A DNA stretch of 64,000 nucleotides from Phoronis australis (Eukaryota > Phoronida > Phoronidae). The stretch is taken from NCBI GenBank assembly GCA_002633005.1, contig NMRA01000014.1, forward strand, positions 1,398,838-1,462,837, read 5' to 3'. The notes below the pieces were generated by a model. It saw only the letters and a program-made list of their open reading frames with translations, did not search any database and was not told where the DNA came from. A program made the translations under genes and the position numbers. Positions 45,560-58,500 of this stretch are shown one piece after another (the stretch's first letter is position 1; each line of letters opens with the position of its first letter).

Positions 45560-47090
45560 GGCAACTGAGAATGCATTGCTGCAGCTTATACCATGGCATT
45601 CTCCGTTTTTGCAACCAAAAAAGACAATCCTAACTTCTTGCAAGGACTTCTTCTGAAACTGGAGTTGGTCTTGCAAGAGCATCTTACTACCTTCTGCAGC
45701 TTCTCTGATGCTGCTAGCTGTTTTGTCGTCACGGGAATGAGTTTAAAACCCGCCAGTATCTATCTCAAGTCTCTAGGCCACTGCCACGGAAACTTGACCA
45801 CTCTTGCACTTGATAGTATGTCCTGGCAGCATGGAATTTAGCTGCTGACGCAGTTGGTGACAATTACTGTATATGGACTGGGGCTACGCTTTTTCACAAA
45901 TTGCCACTATCGCATGTCAACCAAATTTCCCGAGCCACCACCGCTCTAAAACATAATTATTAAACCAGCTTCAAACATGTCTTGCTTCAGCTACATGGGT
46001 CTGGAGAATATTCCAGTTATTTCCTAGAATCGCGATCACGCAGTTTCTTGAATGGTAGCCAGCCTTGCCAATATCAAACACCCGTGATGTTGTATCGCAG
46101 CCACCTATTGCATGCGCAAATGGCAAAAGCGCACAAGTTTCGGCACCAAGAAACAACTGTAGTTTCTTGATGACCTAGACTCCTCTTGTCAGATTTCATG
46201 AGCAACGGAAATTGTTGTGAAGTAGTATAACACAAAAGAACCATCGTCTGCAATAAAGGTAGTATGACTTGTGCTACGTTCTCTACCGTTGTTTTTACAA
46301 TTAAAACGCCTGAGCATGTACCACTGTGCAACCAGCTTTCCTTGCAAACTTGACAAGAAGTGAATGAACCTTTGCTTGTTTTTGGTGTTTGCCAAAAAAT
46401 GCTCCTTTGATTTGATCACCATGTCACCGTTGAAGTGAACTTCAGTTCCAACCACCAAGCTCAGTGTTCGAAGATGAGAGACATCTTTAGTTGATGGGCC
46501 ACCTCCATGACCCTCAAAAACAACAATAGGCTGGATGTTCTTGCTGACGTAATCCACAAGCTCTGCCAACTGACAGAAAAGTTGCACCTCTAGGTCATGG
46601 AATACGGTGAAGGAGAAATCCGCCGTCTATTACATGCATCCCTGTGTTTTCTGGAAATTTGCAATAGTCAGGTAGTCCATTGGACCAGTGTGCATCAAAA
46701 AGAGCGGGGGAACCAATACACAGCTCAAACTTCAAAAGGCTTGATAAAACTTTCACTGTCTTTTGCATCGGCCAGTAATCGCTGGAATAGCAGTTGTGCA
46801 TCCATTTGTGTAAAATCAGTAATGGGAACATGGACTAATGGACTTTCATACTCGACCGCTCCATAGACAATAGATTCCCTGACATTTTCGGCATTGACGC
46901 GTATACTTGCAGTCACACCAGTGGCGTTGTTCTATAACCTTTCTCTTTCAAATGGGATTCAGTTGTGAAGCTTAAGAGTTCAGGAAGGCTGGGTATGTCT
47001 TTGTCATCCCGAGACTGTCTCACTTGGGTACAATATGTTGTATACTAGTTTCTCAACTAAAGTTTGCCACACTCTGCATGGCACCATTTA
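45560..47090 (-). pseudogene. Degraded transposon-associated gene (GCDTTS family)
   Basis: Minus-strand fragments in several frames line up in order: DDKDIPSLPELLSF near 47.0 kb, then VFEGHGGGPSTKD, VGTEVHFNGD, FLANTKNKQRFIHFLSSL, DDGSFVLYY, FAHAIGGCDTTSRVFDIGK (near 46.08 kb), AAKFHAARTYYQVQEW and KVVRCSCKTNSS (near 45.68 kb). I recognise this as a recurrent invertebrate family usually found near transposons, with a PIN/FEN-like aspartate pattern. I do not know an agreed name. At least four frameshifts and stops make it non-functional. Confidence 0.75.
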
Positions 47091-47232
47091 TACTTGAGCA
47101 TGCCGGCAAGGAACGCAACCACTGTGTACGTTGCCTATCTCCCATTCCACTATCTCTAGTTAAAACACCTGTTCATTTAATGGTTTTCATGCGCCTTTCT
47201 TTAGTTACAAGGTCAGATGACAAGCTTGCCCA

Positions 47233-47492
47233 CAACCCATGCGCGCACCCAGGCTAAAGTATAGGGGGGCTCGACTTTTTCGGTGTGCGGACCTTTGAAC
47301 GAAATCAACGAGTACTAAAAAAAACGGGGCCTCTAGGTTCAGATCAGGCCCACGAATTGTGCATCCGCGCCGACTTTCCGTGGGATATTGTGGACTTTTG
47401 TCTCGTTTACTCGAACTTTTTGTTTCACTAAGGCGGACCTTTTTGCCTAATTCGCCAAATTGGGGGGGCTCCTTAGAGCCCATGCAATCCGG
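47233..47492. mobile_element. MITE-like element, copy 2
   Basis: 'catgcgcgcacccaggctaa' at the left and 'aattgggggggctccttaga' at the right bound the element. Inverted words shared with 36.83-37.04 kb include 'tttttgcc...ttcgccaaat' and 'ttttgtctcgttta'. Confidence 0.65.
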
Positions 47493-48390
47493 CTGTCACT
47501 TCGTCTTACGGCACGGTGGCCGTTAACAGCTGCTGTATACTTCTGGATGGGTGTCTTTGAGTCGCTGCATCTGCTGCGTATGTATGCGAATTTTGCATAC
47601 GGGTTGTGACCTGCAGATGCAAAGTAAGGCATTTCAGAAACTCCTTCCATGTGAAGTTCCCAATCCGACGTTCTTGTTCGGGGGACGCTAAAAATGCCGG
47701 ATGAAAGATAAAAAATACTCCCACTTTCATACTCATTGGAAAAATTAATCATTATGACAATAAATTGTCATTGAAATTGCAGTTAAACTTTAAGTGCACA
47801 TTTTTCTCTCAAACGAGTTGCCTATGTTCATATTAAACCAGTTGTGAGTAATACATGTTAAACATTTAAGTATTAACTTCTTGTTACAGAAATTAACATA
47901 CTTTTCATCACATACAGGTAATATCAGCAAGGAGTATAGTACACTCCTTGATATCAGCAGCCAAATTTTCCTCTCATGTCAGCAGCAGACGAAATCTTTG
48001 GAAAGGAACAACTAATAATATCTCCAATAACAGAGAGCACAGCCACTTCCTGTCCAATGTGATTCAGTTAGTGTAATGAATAAGCCAATAATTCCACCAG
48101 AATTACATGTTTTTCTACCAAATATTATTTTTGTTACCTCAAATGAAAATATTTCATAGAAAAATAATTGAGTGTGCGAAATTTACTATGAAAATTCAAC
48201 AAAGCCTTGTCTGAATGAAAAACACCAACTTTTATGTTAAATAATATAAAATGTGATTAAAATTCCACATTTAGTATCTAAATGTTAAAAACAAATGTAG
48301 TAAACAATCAACTCATTAAGCTCGACTGCAGATTGTAAAATGTTTTTGCAGGTTACAAACAAATTTGGCAGTACACACATGCAGTAAATT
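47493..48390. other. Intergenic, no feature recognised
   Basis: AT-rich sequence with short frames only. No family motif is visible. Confidence 0.4.
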
Positions 48391-48730
48391 GGGGTTTTGT
48401 GAGTTGGCGGACATTTTGTCAGCCATCTTGATTTTCTCTCTCTAACAAGTGACAAACTGTAAGATCCAGATATTTTCAGTAGTCTAACTCACAAAAGCAT
48501 TGTCAATTTTGCCATTTTCAGGGAAAAATATCAAAAGAAATTTTGCAACATGTACCAAATTGCAGTTTCGGCAGCCATTTTTTTTGGCCATATTGATTTC
48601 ATTTTGCTGAAAATTGGCATCTTTTATTTGGCATGACTGTTATGAGCAGTATATACATGCCAGAAAGCAGCAAACACTGGTATTGGTGGCCATTTTTTCT
48701 GCCACCTTGAAAAACCAACTTTCGCCACTC
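48390..48730. repeat. Diffuse repeat with 'ggcagccattttt' words
   Basis: Three related stretches carry 'ggcggacattttgtcagcca', 'cggcagccattttttttggc' and 'ggtggccattttttctgcca', about 120-145 bp apart. Confidence 0.6.
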
Positions 48731-49130
48731 CGATTTTGATAGACACTAAGGGATGTTTGAAGACGCCATTTATGCAAAAGACGTTCTGTTGCAATTTTTT
48801 CTAGGTTGGGCCCTCTGCAGAATGACTGGACTACATCAGTTTTTGGAGACACCTAACGTTTTTGTAGACTCATATCATTTTTTCAATAAATTCATGATTA
48901 AAATACAAGAAAGTGTAAAAAAACAGCTAAAGCAATTGTGATATTGCTGGACAATTGAAACAAAAATGTGACAAAATTAAAACACAAATATGGAATTTCA
49001 TTCTCCAGTGCAGCTAAATCAAGATGAAATGAGTACAAAAAGATGACTGAATGAAAATAACACCATAAGGATTACTGGAGTACTTGAATAAGACAAACAT
49101 GAAAACAACTTAGAGTTGAGCCTTTAGCCT

Positions 49131-49136
49131 TTTATT
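49131..49136 (-). terminator. Candidate poly(A) signal of USP39
   Basis: TTTATT on the plus strand reads AATAAA on the minus strand. It lies about 365 nt after the USP39 stop codon, the first clear signal found downstream. Confidence 0.5.
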
Positions 49137-49499
49137 AAAATCTTTTGCATCAACATAGACCACTAATTGGTTGTTCACAGTTTAACAATTCAAGACCCCT
49201 TTCTTCCTCAGAGACACTACCAGAAGACATTTTAACAAGCTAGTGTGTCCCAGATGGTGTTCAATGGACTATTGGAACCAGTATACAAGATATGGAACCA
49301 CTTTCTGCGTTCTCTTTTGTATTAGCCAACGCAGACATGAATCACAGTTTTCTGCCTTTCACTAGCTTACACAGACATGAACTGACAAAAGCTAAACATA
49401 ACAAAACTGTTCGTAGTGAATGGAGCGCAGAGTACTTGATCTGAATTACATGTCCTTGCATGTACTTAATTGCTGCACTACACTGTAGATAAAAGGAGC

Positions 49500-49565
49500 C
49501 TATTTACCGACACCTTCTGGCCCATTACTCTGTGAATTTTCAAAGTTTCTGTTCACTTCATAGAT
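49500..49565 (-). CDS. USP39: USP39 exon 13 (C-terminus)
   Basis: After an A-rich/T-rich acceptor it encodes IYEVNRNFENSQSNGPEGVG K and TAG. The short polar tail is comparable in length to the family. Confidence 0.85.
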   Translation of the reverse strand: MYEVNRNFENSQSNGPEGVGK

Positions 49566-52500
49566 CTGAAAAAAAAAAAAAAATTTTATGATCATGAAAG
49601 CAACGCGTAGCTGCTGTACACAAACATCCGTTGAAACAAAACATGTGCACAATGATACAACTCTATTTAGTTGACTGCTTAATCTCCTATTCAACATAAC
49701 CTCCTTGGAGTTCATGTACATAACAAGAGCTGACTTGGGCATTCCTAATAAATAGAAATACCCATGAACAAGCAAAAAGCAACCAACTGAGTGGAAGTAA
49801 CGAATTACATCCACTGCAAATAGCCTCTAACCTAATGCAAACAATGAAGCCTTTATTTCTTCACATCACGTAATAGAGATTCAGATAAAAGTTCAAATAA
49901 AGGGTTTGTGAGAGGTGAATGCAAACACTTACCACTAAATCAGTGAATAATTCATTAATTTTGTTAATACAAACGAGTGATCACATGATGTTCTGAGTTA
50001 AGCAGAACCATAGCCACATAAATTTTGTGATGTGCATCAAAAAGCAGAATGGAGATCGTTTCGGAATATTGCTAATCAATTAGTCAGCTTTGTAAACAAT
50101 ATGACACCTAAATCAAATGTTAATTTATTCAAACACTGTTTATGTTAACTAATAGTAATAAGCTATTATCAGTTTAATCAGAAATTAGCATTGGGAATGT
50201 CTGTTATGTAAGGACAATGTGAAGTACATACTGATGACTTCAACACGGTGTAAATGGATATCTGGCAAATACTGACCATTTTCAACCACTCTACACAGAT
50301 CTATAGTACAACACACTCTGACGTGAGGTAAATACAGACTCATTTTCATCCACTTTATATAAATCTCCTGTACTAAAGACTATGGCAATGTGAGGTAAAA
50401 ACTGACCATTTTCATCCACTCTACATAGATCTCCAGCACTGCAAGCTGTGACAATGTGAGGTAGACACTGACCATTTCCATGCTCTCTAAATAGATCTCT
50501 GGCAAATACTGGCCATTTTCAACCACTCTACACAGATCTCCAATACTACAAACTCTGATGATATGAGGTAGACACTGACCATTTTCATACACTCTAAATA
50601 GATCTGAACTAAAAACTATGACAATGTGGTGTACATACTGACCATTTTCACCAACTTTACATAGATCTTCTGTACTACACACTCTGAGAATGGGAGGTAA
50701 ATATTGACCATTTCCACACAATCTATATAGATCTCCTGTACTACACTCTTACCTGTATGTAGGACTCTGACAGTGTTATCATCTGAGGTAGAATGTCTGC
50801 CACATGGAGATCTTGCAGCTCATACCATTTGCCTGTACCCTGGCAAACAAAGGAACATCAATTATGACTGGTGACTTTAAACTGATTCAACGTATTCTTG
50901 ACTAATATGTTAATTCCAGCACAAAATGCTAACAGTTACCTTAAGTCCCAACTTCAACGGACTTTTGTTATTTTAGATGTATTGGACTAACTAGACAGTC
51001 CAAGCAAAGCTTTAGCAAAATAAAATGCGAGTTCAATCACACAAATGTAAGCCCGTCAAATGATAGGTGAAGCTACCTTCTTGTGCCATATTGCATTAAA
51101 AGACTGATAACAGTTGTATTGAATAGGGGTCTGAATAGAACACCATTGTGTGCAGATGTTATTTGCAGTTGTTTGAATTAAAAGGTGATTCTCGCGGTGA
51201 CGTAGACAAAAGCAAGCCAAAATGCCGAACAGTTTGTTACATTTGGCAATTTATGACACTAGTGGGCTCAGAGTGACGCTCTCAACATACTGTAGGAACC
51301 AAATTTACAGGTGTTTTCGTTCAAGATAGGCTTTAATGTTAAAAAGCATATGATTTAGGTAGTACCCAGGTGCTACAATGGTGTTTCAGTTTCCTATCTA
51401 TCCCCAAAGTGAGTATGAGATATAACAAGGTCAAAGTGGTGTACACGTACCCATGTGTGTGTGCCTTTTTTCCGAAAGACCCATACAGGATCTTTCTGGA
51501 CAAAAAGTTACTTCCATCTTCAAAATGAACTTTTCTGAAAGGGCTCAAGAGCTCTTTATAGCACCCTTGAAGTTTTTTCCTTCTGCAACACGTAGACCCA
51601 GTAAGAACCAATGAGATCATGCTTCATGCATTGCCTTTTATAGAAAATGTGACCCCTGTAAGTACCCTTGAAGTGAACTCTGTAAGGAGACTTTAAAGTG
51701 TTACCTTTTGCAGTATGTGCACCCTGTAGGTTCCTTTGCCAGGTCCAGGTTCTCCATCATGGACAATGTTAGCAACAAGGTCATAGGTCGTGAGCTTGTG
51801 GCGACTCCTGGCTTCAGGTGACAGCAACTCGCCAAAGTCAATGTTTCTAAAACATGAACAGTCAAATGAATAAGGATGACATTACAGAACATGAATGACA
51901 GAAGACATCGGTGGAACTAAGCATCAACTAATATTATTGAAATACAAGTGTATTTTAGCAACAATGGTGCAATTTTATAGTAATGGGTTCAAAGTACCTC
52001 TTCCCAATGCCCTCCTAGTAAAAACTAAAAAAATCTTTTGTACCCAGTTTCAGATGATATTTACTAATAGCAATCCTATTTTGAATTTACACATTTCTTT
52101 GCTTCCTGCTGATGCTGGCCCTTGAATGTTGCACATATTCCAGTCTTGTGGCCACTTTGTGTGCACAATTTTATTGATAAAATACGACTCTGTCACTGAA
52201 AATCAAGAGACACCATTACCAGACTGATGTTGAAAATGCTTTACATTTGATAACTGGAGAACAAGTACTTACTTGACAGGGAAATTGACAATGGTGTTGT
52301 TCTTTTCCAGTATAAATGTATTCTTAGTAAACCTCTGTAAACAAAAAAAGATGAATGCATTTAACAAAGTTCAAGTAGTGAGCAATAAGCACATTGAAAT
52401 GGAAAGAAATCATCACACAATTACCAATTTGAATAATTTATGTAAATTTTGTTGTTTACCACCCATTGACTACCTACTGAATTTCAGGCCACAAAATGAC

Positions 52501-55500
52501 AAGCTAAAGAAGATGAACAGGCAAACCAGCTTCACATGAAAACCAATACAATTGTATCATTTCGAGTTCAATTTCGAGTACTGAGATTAGAATCCAGGAC
52601 CTGGTCATTTGCAGTCCTTAGAAGGCATTTGTTATAATCCTCTAGGTGTGTGATAGCCCCTTTCAGGATCTGTGGACAAATGCACTTCAGTCACAATAAA
52701 CCAGATCACTGGCTGCAAAATGACTTTCCTAAATTTTATCAAGTTAGTTGGCAAGTCTCCTCCTTAAGTCTGAATAATACTTGCTAAAAATGAATTTATT
52801 ACTGCCCGCCATCAAAGTTATTCAAAGTTGCTTGTCGTAGTGATGAAGACTAGGACTAATAAATGTACACATACCTTTACAGCTAAGATAATAAACGGAG
52901 GCAGCTTGGTGATCTCAAACCGCTTCATGGTCGAGTCTTTGTAAGTCTTGTACTCTTTCTCAGCCACCCCATTGAACTTAGCCAGTATATTGAACAGTGG
53001 CACCTGGGGGATGATGTTCTCACGGAGGTCATCAGGATAAAGGGGTGGTGGAGGCAGGTCACATGACAGAAAGAGGAACTGTGACTCCTCCATAGTCTCC
53101 TGGTACTCGGGTTGAAGCAGCAACTCTTGCTTCTCCTCATCTTTCTGAAACAGTATGTGAATAGTGGAAGTCAGGGACACGGGAAATGATTGGTGGTGGT
53201 CGGGGAAACTGGACCTGACTAGTAGGGCCAAGGAAACTGGATGTGCCTGACGATGGTCAGAGACACAGGATGTGATTGGTGGTGGTCAATGACACTTGGC
53301 GTGACTGCTGGTGGTCAGGGAAATTGAATATGACTGGTGGTGATCAGGGATGTGACTGATGTTAGTCGGGGAAACATGACTCTGGTAGCCAGATAACACT
53401 ACATGGCAGAAAGTGGCCAGGCAGGGTCCTTGATGCTTCCATTTCGGGCCACTCTCATCTAAAAATAGTTAAAAGGAGGTGAAATTCCCCACATCAGGAC
53501 AAAGAAAATTCCTTACAACGATAAAAAACCCTCAAGGTTAGAGTCTCTTTAAACTTGCAGGGACCCTCATCCTCACAAAATTTCATTAAGTGTAAAAAAC
53601 ATCACTTTATAATCATGCCATACCAGTGTTTACAGTAGTATTGCACCCACAGTCTGAGTTGAAACTATGATTACAACCTCTATGTGAAGAAAACAATCTG
53701 GATTTATCACAACTACAGGAGGGATCTTATACATCAAGCAAAGAGTCATTCGCTACAGTCCTGGGTTCATTACTTGACACCCCTTCTACATAGTCTAGTC
53801 CAATTCCAAGAAAAAATGTGCCAGATGGTCTGCTTGTAGCAGTGTACAAGAACTATAAACAAGCACAAACATTAGCCTTTGCTACTTGATGCAGTGCCGA
53901 TGAGGGGAAGCCGCTGGGGAGGATTTTTCCTTCTCAGAAGCCACAGGCACCCTTTTCTGTCAGGTGAGAGTGAGCCCCGCCAGGGAAAGAGTATATGACT
54001 AGTTGCAGCCTGGGAAATGGTACGTGACTGGGTGTGTTTAAGGGAAATGACCAGTAAATCGACTGAAAAGTAATTTATTAAGAAAAACTATTTACAAGTC
54101 ACTGCATTAACAGGGGTCTCAACAGAAACGAAATAAATACCATAAGGGCCTAACTTCATGTGAGGTGAGACAGTGTAAAACTATGGGAATAAAGACATCA
54201 ATGGTATACAATGTGGGCAGAGAGGAGGAGGAAGATCACAGTAAGCAGAATAAATTGAGAAAGCTGACACCAAGAACAGAAACGTGACTGCCTTGAAATC
54301 TTTATGACAGTTTGATAGCACCTTGTTAAATATAAACTAAACCGATCTATCACATAAATTCCTTACCAGCCAAAGGAACCCAGTCAAAACACATTTTGAA
54401 GATAATTAATTTAAAAGCTGCATGAATAGTTAACAACTGTACAATTAGTTATTACACACAAATGCTGCTATGTCCAAAAATACAAATTAATGCAAATTCG
54501 AAGACAACGAATGACAATACGAGGTAAATAAATGGGTCACCCTTACCTTAAAATCAATCTATACAAAATGATAACAAAATTATTGTCAAATGACCTTGCC
54601 TACAAGAGCGTGCATCCAGTGTACAGTAACAAAATAAACGAGAAAACTACGAGAAAGAACTGACCATGTCCAACGGTGGCATCTTGCGTGAGTATATTCT
54701 CATTTTACCGCGGAATGTTTTATTGATGACACTGCTGCTGAGTTTCCGCGATCCCCCTCCCAGAGCCAGGTGTAGAGTGTTGAGGAACCAAGAGATAAAG
54801 TCAATAGGGTCACCTGGAGAAGACAAGAAATGACTCGAATGTTACATGAACAGTAATTGTCAGTTTATGACCTGAGCGGCGTTTAAATGCATGCAGCACT
54901 TTTTACATCAACAAAAATTTGACAAGAAAAGCTTTGATGAAAAAGGTCACATTAGCTGTCTGCCAGTATCATGTCAAGGCTATACTGCTAACAAGAAGCA
55001 TTTGAATACATCAATTTTTTCTAAGTTATCCCTACTTAAAATGTGTCGACAGTATGTATAAGTCAAGAAATTATTGAACGTCAAAATTAGAGAACACAGA
55101 ATTAGAGCTCCACACACCTTGGGCAGTGATTTGAAATTTCTTCTTGCTACACAGCACCACAGCCTGTAACATCTCATGTGGGCTGACGTGTGCCTTGAAG
55201 TTGCGAGGGTTCCACAGTTTCCTTAACAGTTCACCAAACCTCTGTACCAACAGGAACAGTTGGTCACCAGGGGGTCGCTTGACATTCTTATAATTGTCCT
55301 CTTGCAGGAAGTAGTCTCTGAGAGGAGTTACATGAGACAAGGCCTGAAACACATGTGCGTCAGATTTGTCGAAACTATTGAAAAATGAAGGAAGTCATTT
55401 GGTTAAAGACACAGGGAAATTGCGAACGATGATGAAGGAGATATCACCTGTCCAGAACTTTAAACAGGCTGCCCAAATCCTCCTCGTGCCAATGTTTGAG

Positions 55501-58500
55501 AAGGGTAGACACATGACAAATATACCAAAGTACATTTAAAGATTGAACTAGAGACAACAACGTAAGAAAGAGTTTAAGAGCATTCAAATTTTAGAACATC
55601 TATGTAACAATGTTGCAATACTACGACGGGTGTAAAATTTCACACTTTCCTCATGAGCACACTTTTTACGCTTTTCTCGATGCCCATCGGTTATGTTAAT
55701 AACTAAAATGTTTTTTATCCCTGGCAGCCAGGCTTGGATCGACAACATATGGCAAGCTATCTTTGCTAGGAAACATTCAAACAGCCTTACATTTACTGCT
55801 GAAGCTTGTTCCCAAATTTTACTCAAAGATGACACATTTTCCAATTTTGCTTGGACCTTGGATGCATGATTTTGTGAATCAATTTAAACCTCTGAGATTC
55901 TTGAGAGAAACAAGCCAACAGGAACATGACACACAATGTAACAGAGCTGAACATCATGTTGTGAAATAGGACTGAGCATCATGTTCAGTGAGTAGTTACT
56001 GTCTAATAATAAACAACTCGAATACATACAAGGACCCACGAAAAGAAAAGGCTTTCATTGAATTGAACTCACCTCTTTCCCGAAGGTAGAAAAATGCATT
56101 GCATGACTGATCTAATTTTCAAGAATGTCAGGTAGAACAGAAATGATGAACAAAGGAAAAACAAACATTGACCATCCAGCACTGATATTATCAAATTTTG
56201 ATATCAACACTGCAACCCAAAATTGCAGTTGAAAGAACAGATTAGTGTTTCTAAATGCGCATAATATTAACCTACTGGAGTTGAAAGAACAAGAGTTGAA
56301 AAACTTTTACATATTTAATATGAAAGAACAGGTTAAGTTTCATAAATGGCAAATGAATGCCATGATGTGATCATGTGAGAAGAATGATGTCACTAACACA
56401 TCACTTATTCACATAATTTAAAGAAGACAACATTAGCGAGCATTATGACTGATGGAAAATGTAGGTATGAGACAGTCAGGGTATGCTGGTCTCAAGTTGA
56501 ACTACCAGATGAGCTGCTGTCAACCATTTCCAGTGTTCAAAACAAAGGATACACACTACACTGGGCAGTTTCAGGCACTGGCGACTCAGATGATGTTACC
56601 ATGAAACTGACATGGAAGAAAGAACAACACAGCAATGACAGGACAGCAAGTAAATCAAGTAATCTTGTCCCGTATAAAGGAGAGTCTGTTGGCAATCCAA
56701 CGGAGGTGTCCTATACATCAGGTAGCAGTTGTAAAGAACAACTGAGAAACCATACTGATAAAGATGTAAGTTTGCAAAAAATCAAACAGTCTGAATGTGC
56801 TAAAAGCAAAGTTTCATTAGATGAAAAGAAGTCTGGTTTATGCCACTTGAAAGACACAGGTGAATCTCAAAACCCCATGGAAAGAGAGAATGAGGGCTAT
56901 ATTCCTAATAAAAAGGTGGCTGGATATGCACAGTGGGCAACAGAAAAAGAAGCAGGATATGAACTCTACAATAGAAACTTAGTACAACTATCAACCTCAA
57001 AAAGTAAAGAAACTGGAAACAGAAACCAGCATGGACTGATAACTAGTGAGGAGACATGTGTCAGAAGTGATCCAAACAGTGCATGTAGTTCACAAACTAA
57101 ACAGCACTGTCATAAAATCCATGTTCAAAGGGAACAGCAACCCAGGCCAATTTCAATAGTGTGCAATTGTCTGGACCACAACACACATTCCCGCTCAACA
57201 CAGACTCAAGTGAGTGGGTTGAACCTTAGGACACTTAGCAGAGAGGAACCACCTAATAGAGAGTTGGGCAGGATTGTCCAATTAAGGAACCAGCTACTAG
57301 CTGAGGTTTTGGGTGAAACTCCAGTCATGGTCTGTTTTAACATGGACAAAAGTGAGATCAGTGTGAAGTACTCAGGTGACCACCTGTACAACACATATTG
57401 TGATATACTGAATAACCCAGCACACAGAAAAGTGGAGAGAGACAATGAATCCCTTCGTCATCAACTAGCTGTCATGCTAGAGGCAGTCAAGTGTGAAGAC
57501 AGCAAGAGACAGGTCAGCTTACAGACACAACACAGTAGTCAAGATCACCAGCTGGAGTCACAGTGTGAAATATAATGACAAATAAAACCAATTTAGTGAG
57601 TGGCTATCCCTTTAATTTTCTGGTTCTTTATAATCAAAGAATCCTTAGATAAACAGTTGGTTTTTGGTAACACCCCAGTAACAGAAAATACACCAGCAAT
57701 ACACACCTGAAGCACAACATTGCAGTAGTCATTAGCCTTGATGTTGTTCAGACCCACAATGCCTACAAAGAAATGGATGTGATAGCAGAAAATAATACTA
57801 AATTATACGTTACCAACGAAATTGCAAATTCCAAAAGAGTAATCACTACGGAGCACAAAAGAATATTAATTACCATCATTTTTCAATTCCAAGCATCCAG
57901 AAAGCTGATACTCGTCATACAGTTCAACTTGTAATTGTATGCTAAACCTTAGTCACTGTGTTTACCATAAAATATTTACTCCATCAAACCCAATAGGCCA
58001 GTGCACCAACAATCCACATCAACAGCTGCAGTATCCAACTTGCACAAAAATCACTCAATTTTCTGCTTACCACGCCAGTGTTCTTTGATGTGTTGGTATG
58101 ACATCACTCCACCAGGTGGCATACAGAGTCATATATGACACTGAAAACATGTCTAAATTGTTCTTTGTTCTTTGGATTTTTGTGTATTATTGAGTTTCAA
58201 GACATTTCGATTGATCCTGTTTGTTGTTAAGCTTCCTTCAGTAAAAAGCCCAAGAGAGTAATTGTCAGTTTAAGCACTTAACAAGTTTTTTGACTACCAC
58301 AGTTAATGCTTTGATGAACTCAGAAATTGCTCATTAACAATCTATTATTATCATTGTCCATACGACACTCTCAAAAGAACTCCTTACCTGGAAGGTATGA
58401 GGTTCTGTCAAAGGCCAGGCACATCTTAGGGTTGTTGTCCAAGTTGGAGATGTGTGTATGTGTAAAAGTAGGATTAAGCACATACTGAAAGTAGACACAC

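Noticed and set aside
50380-50721. 113-codon minus-strand repeat protein
   Set aside because: It is produced by the 59-bp minisatellite read in one frame. The array is intronic and follows the exon 12 donor.
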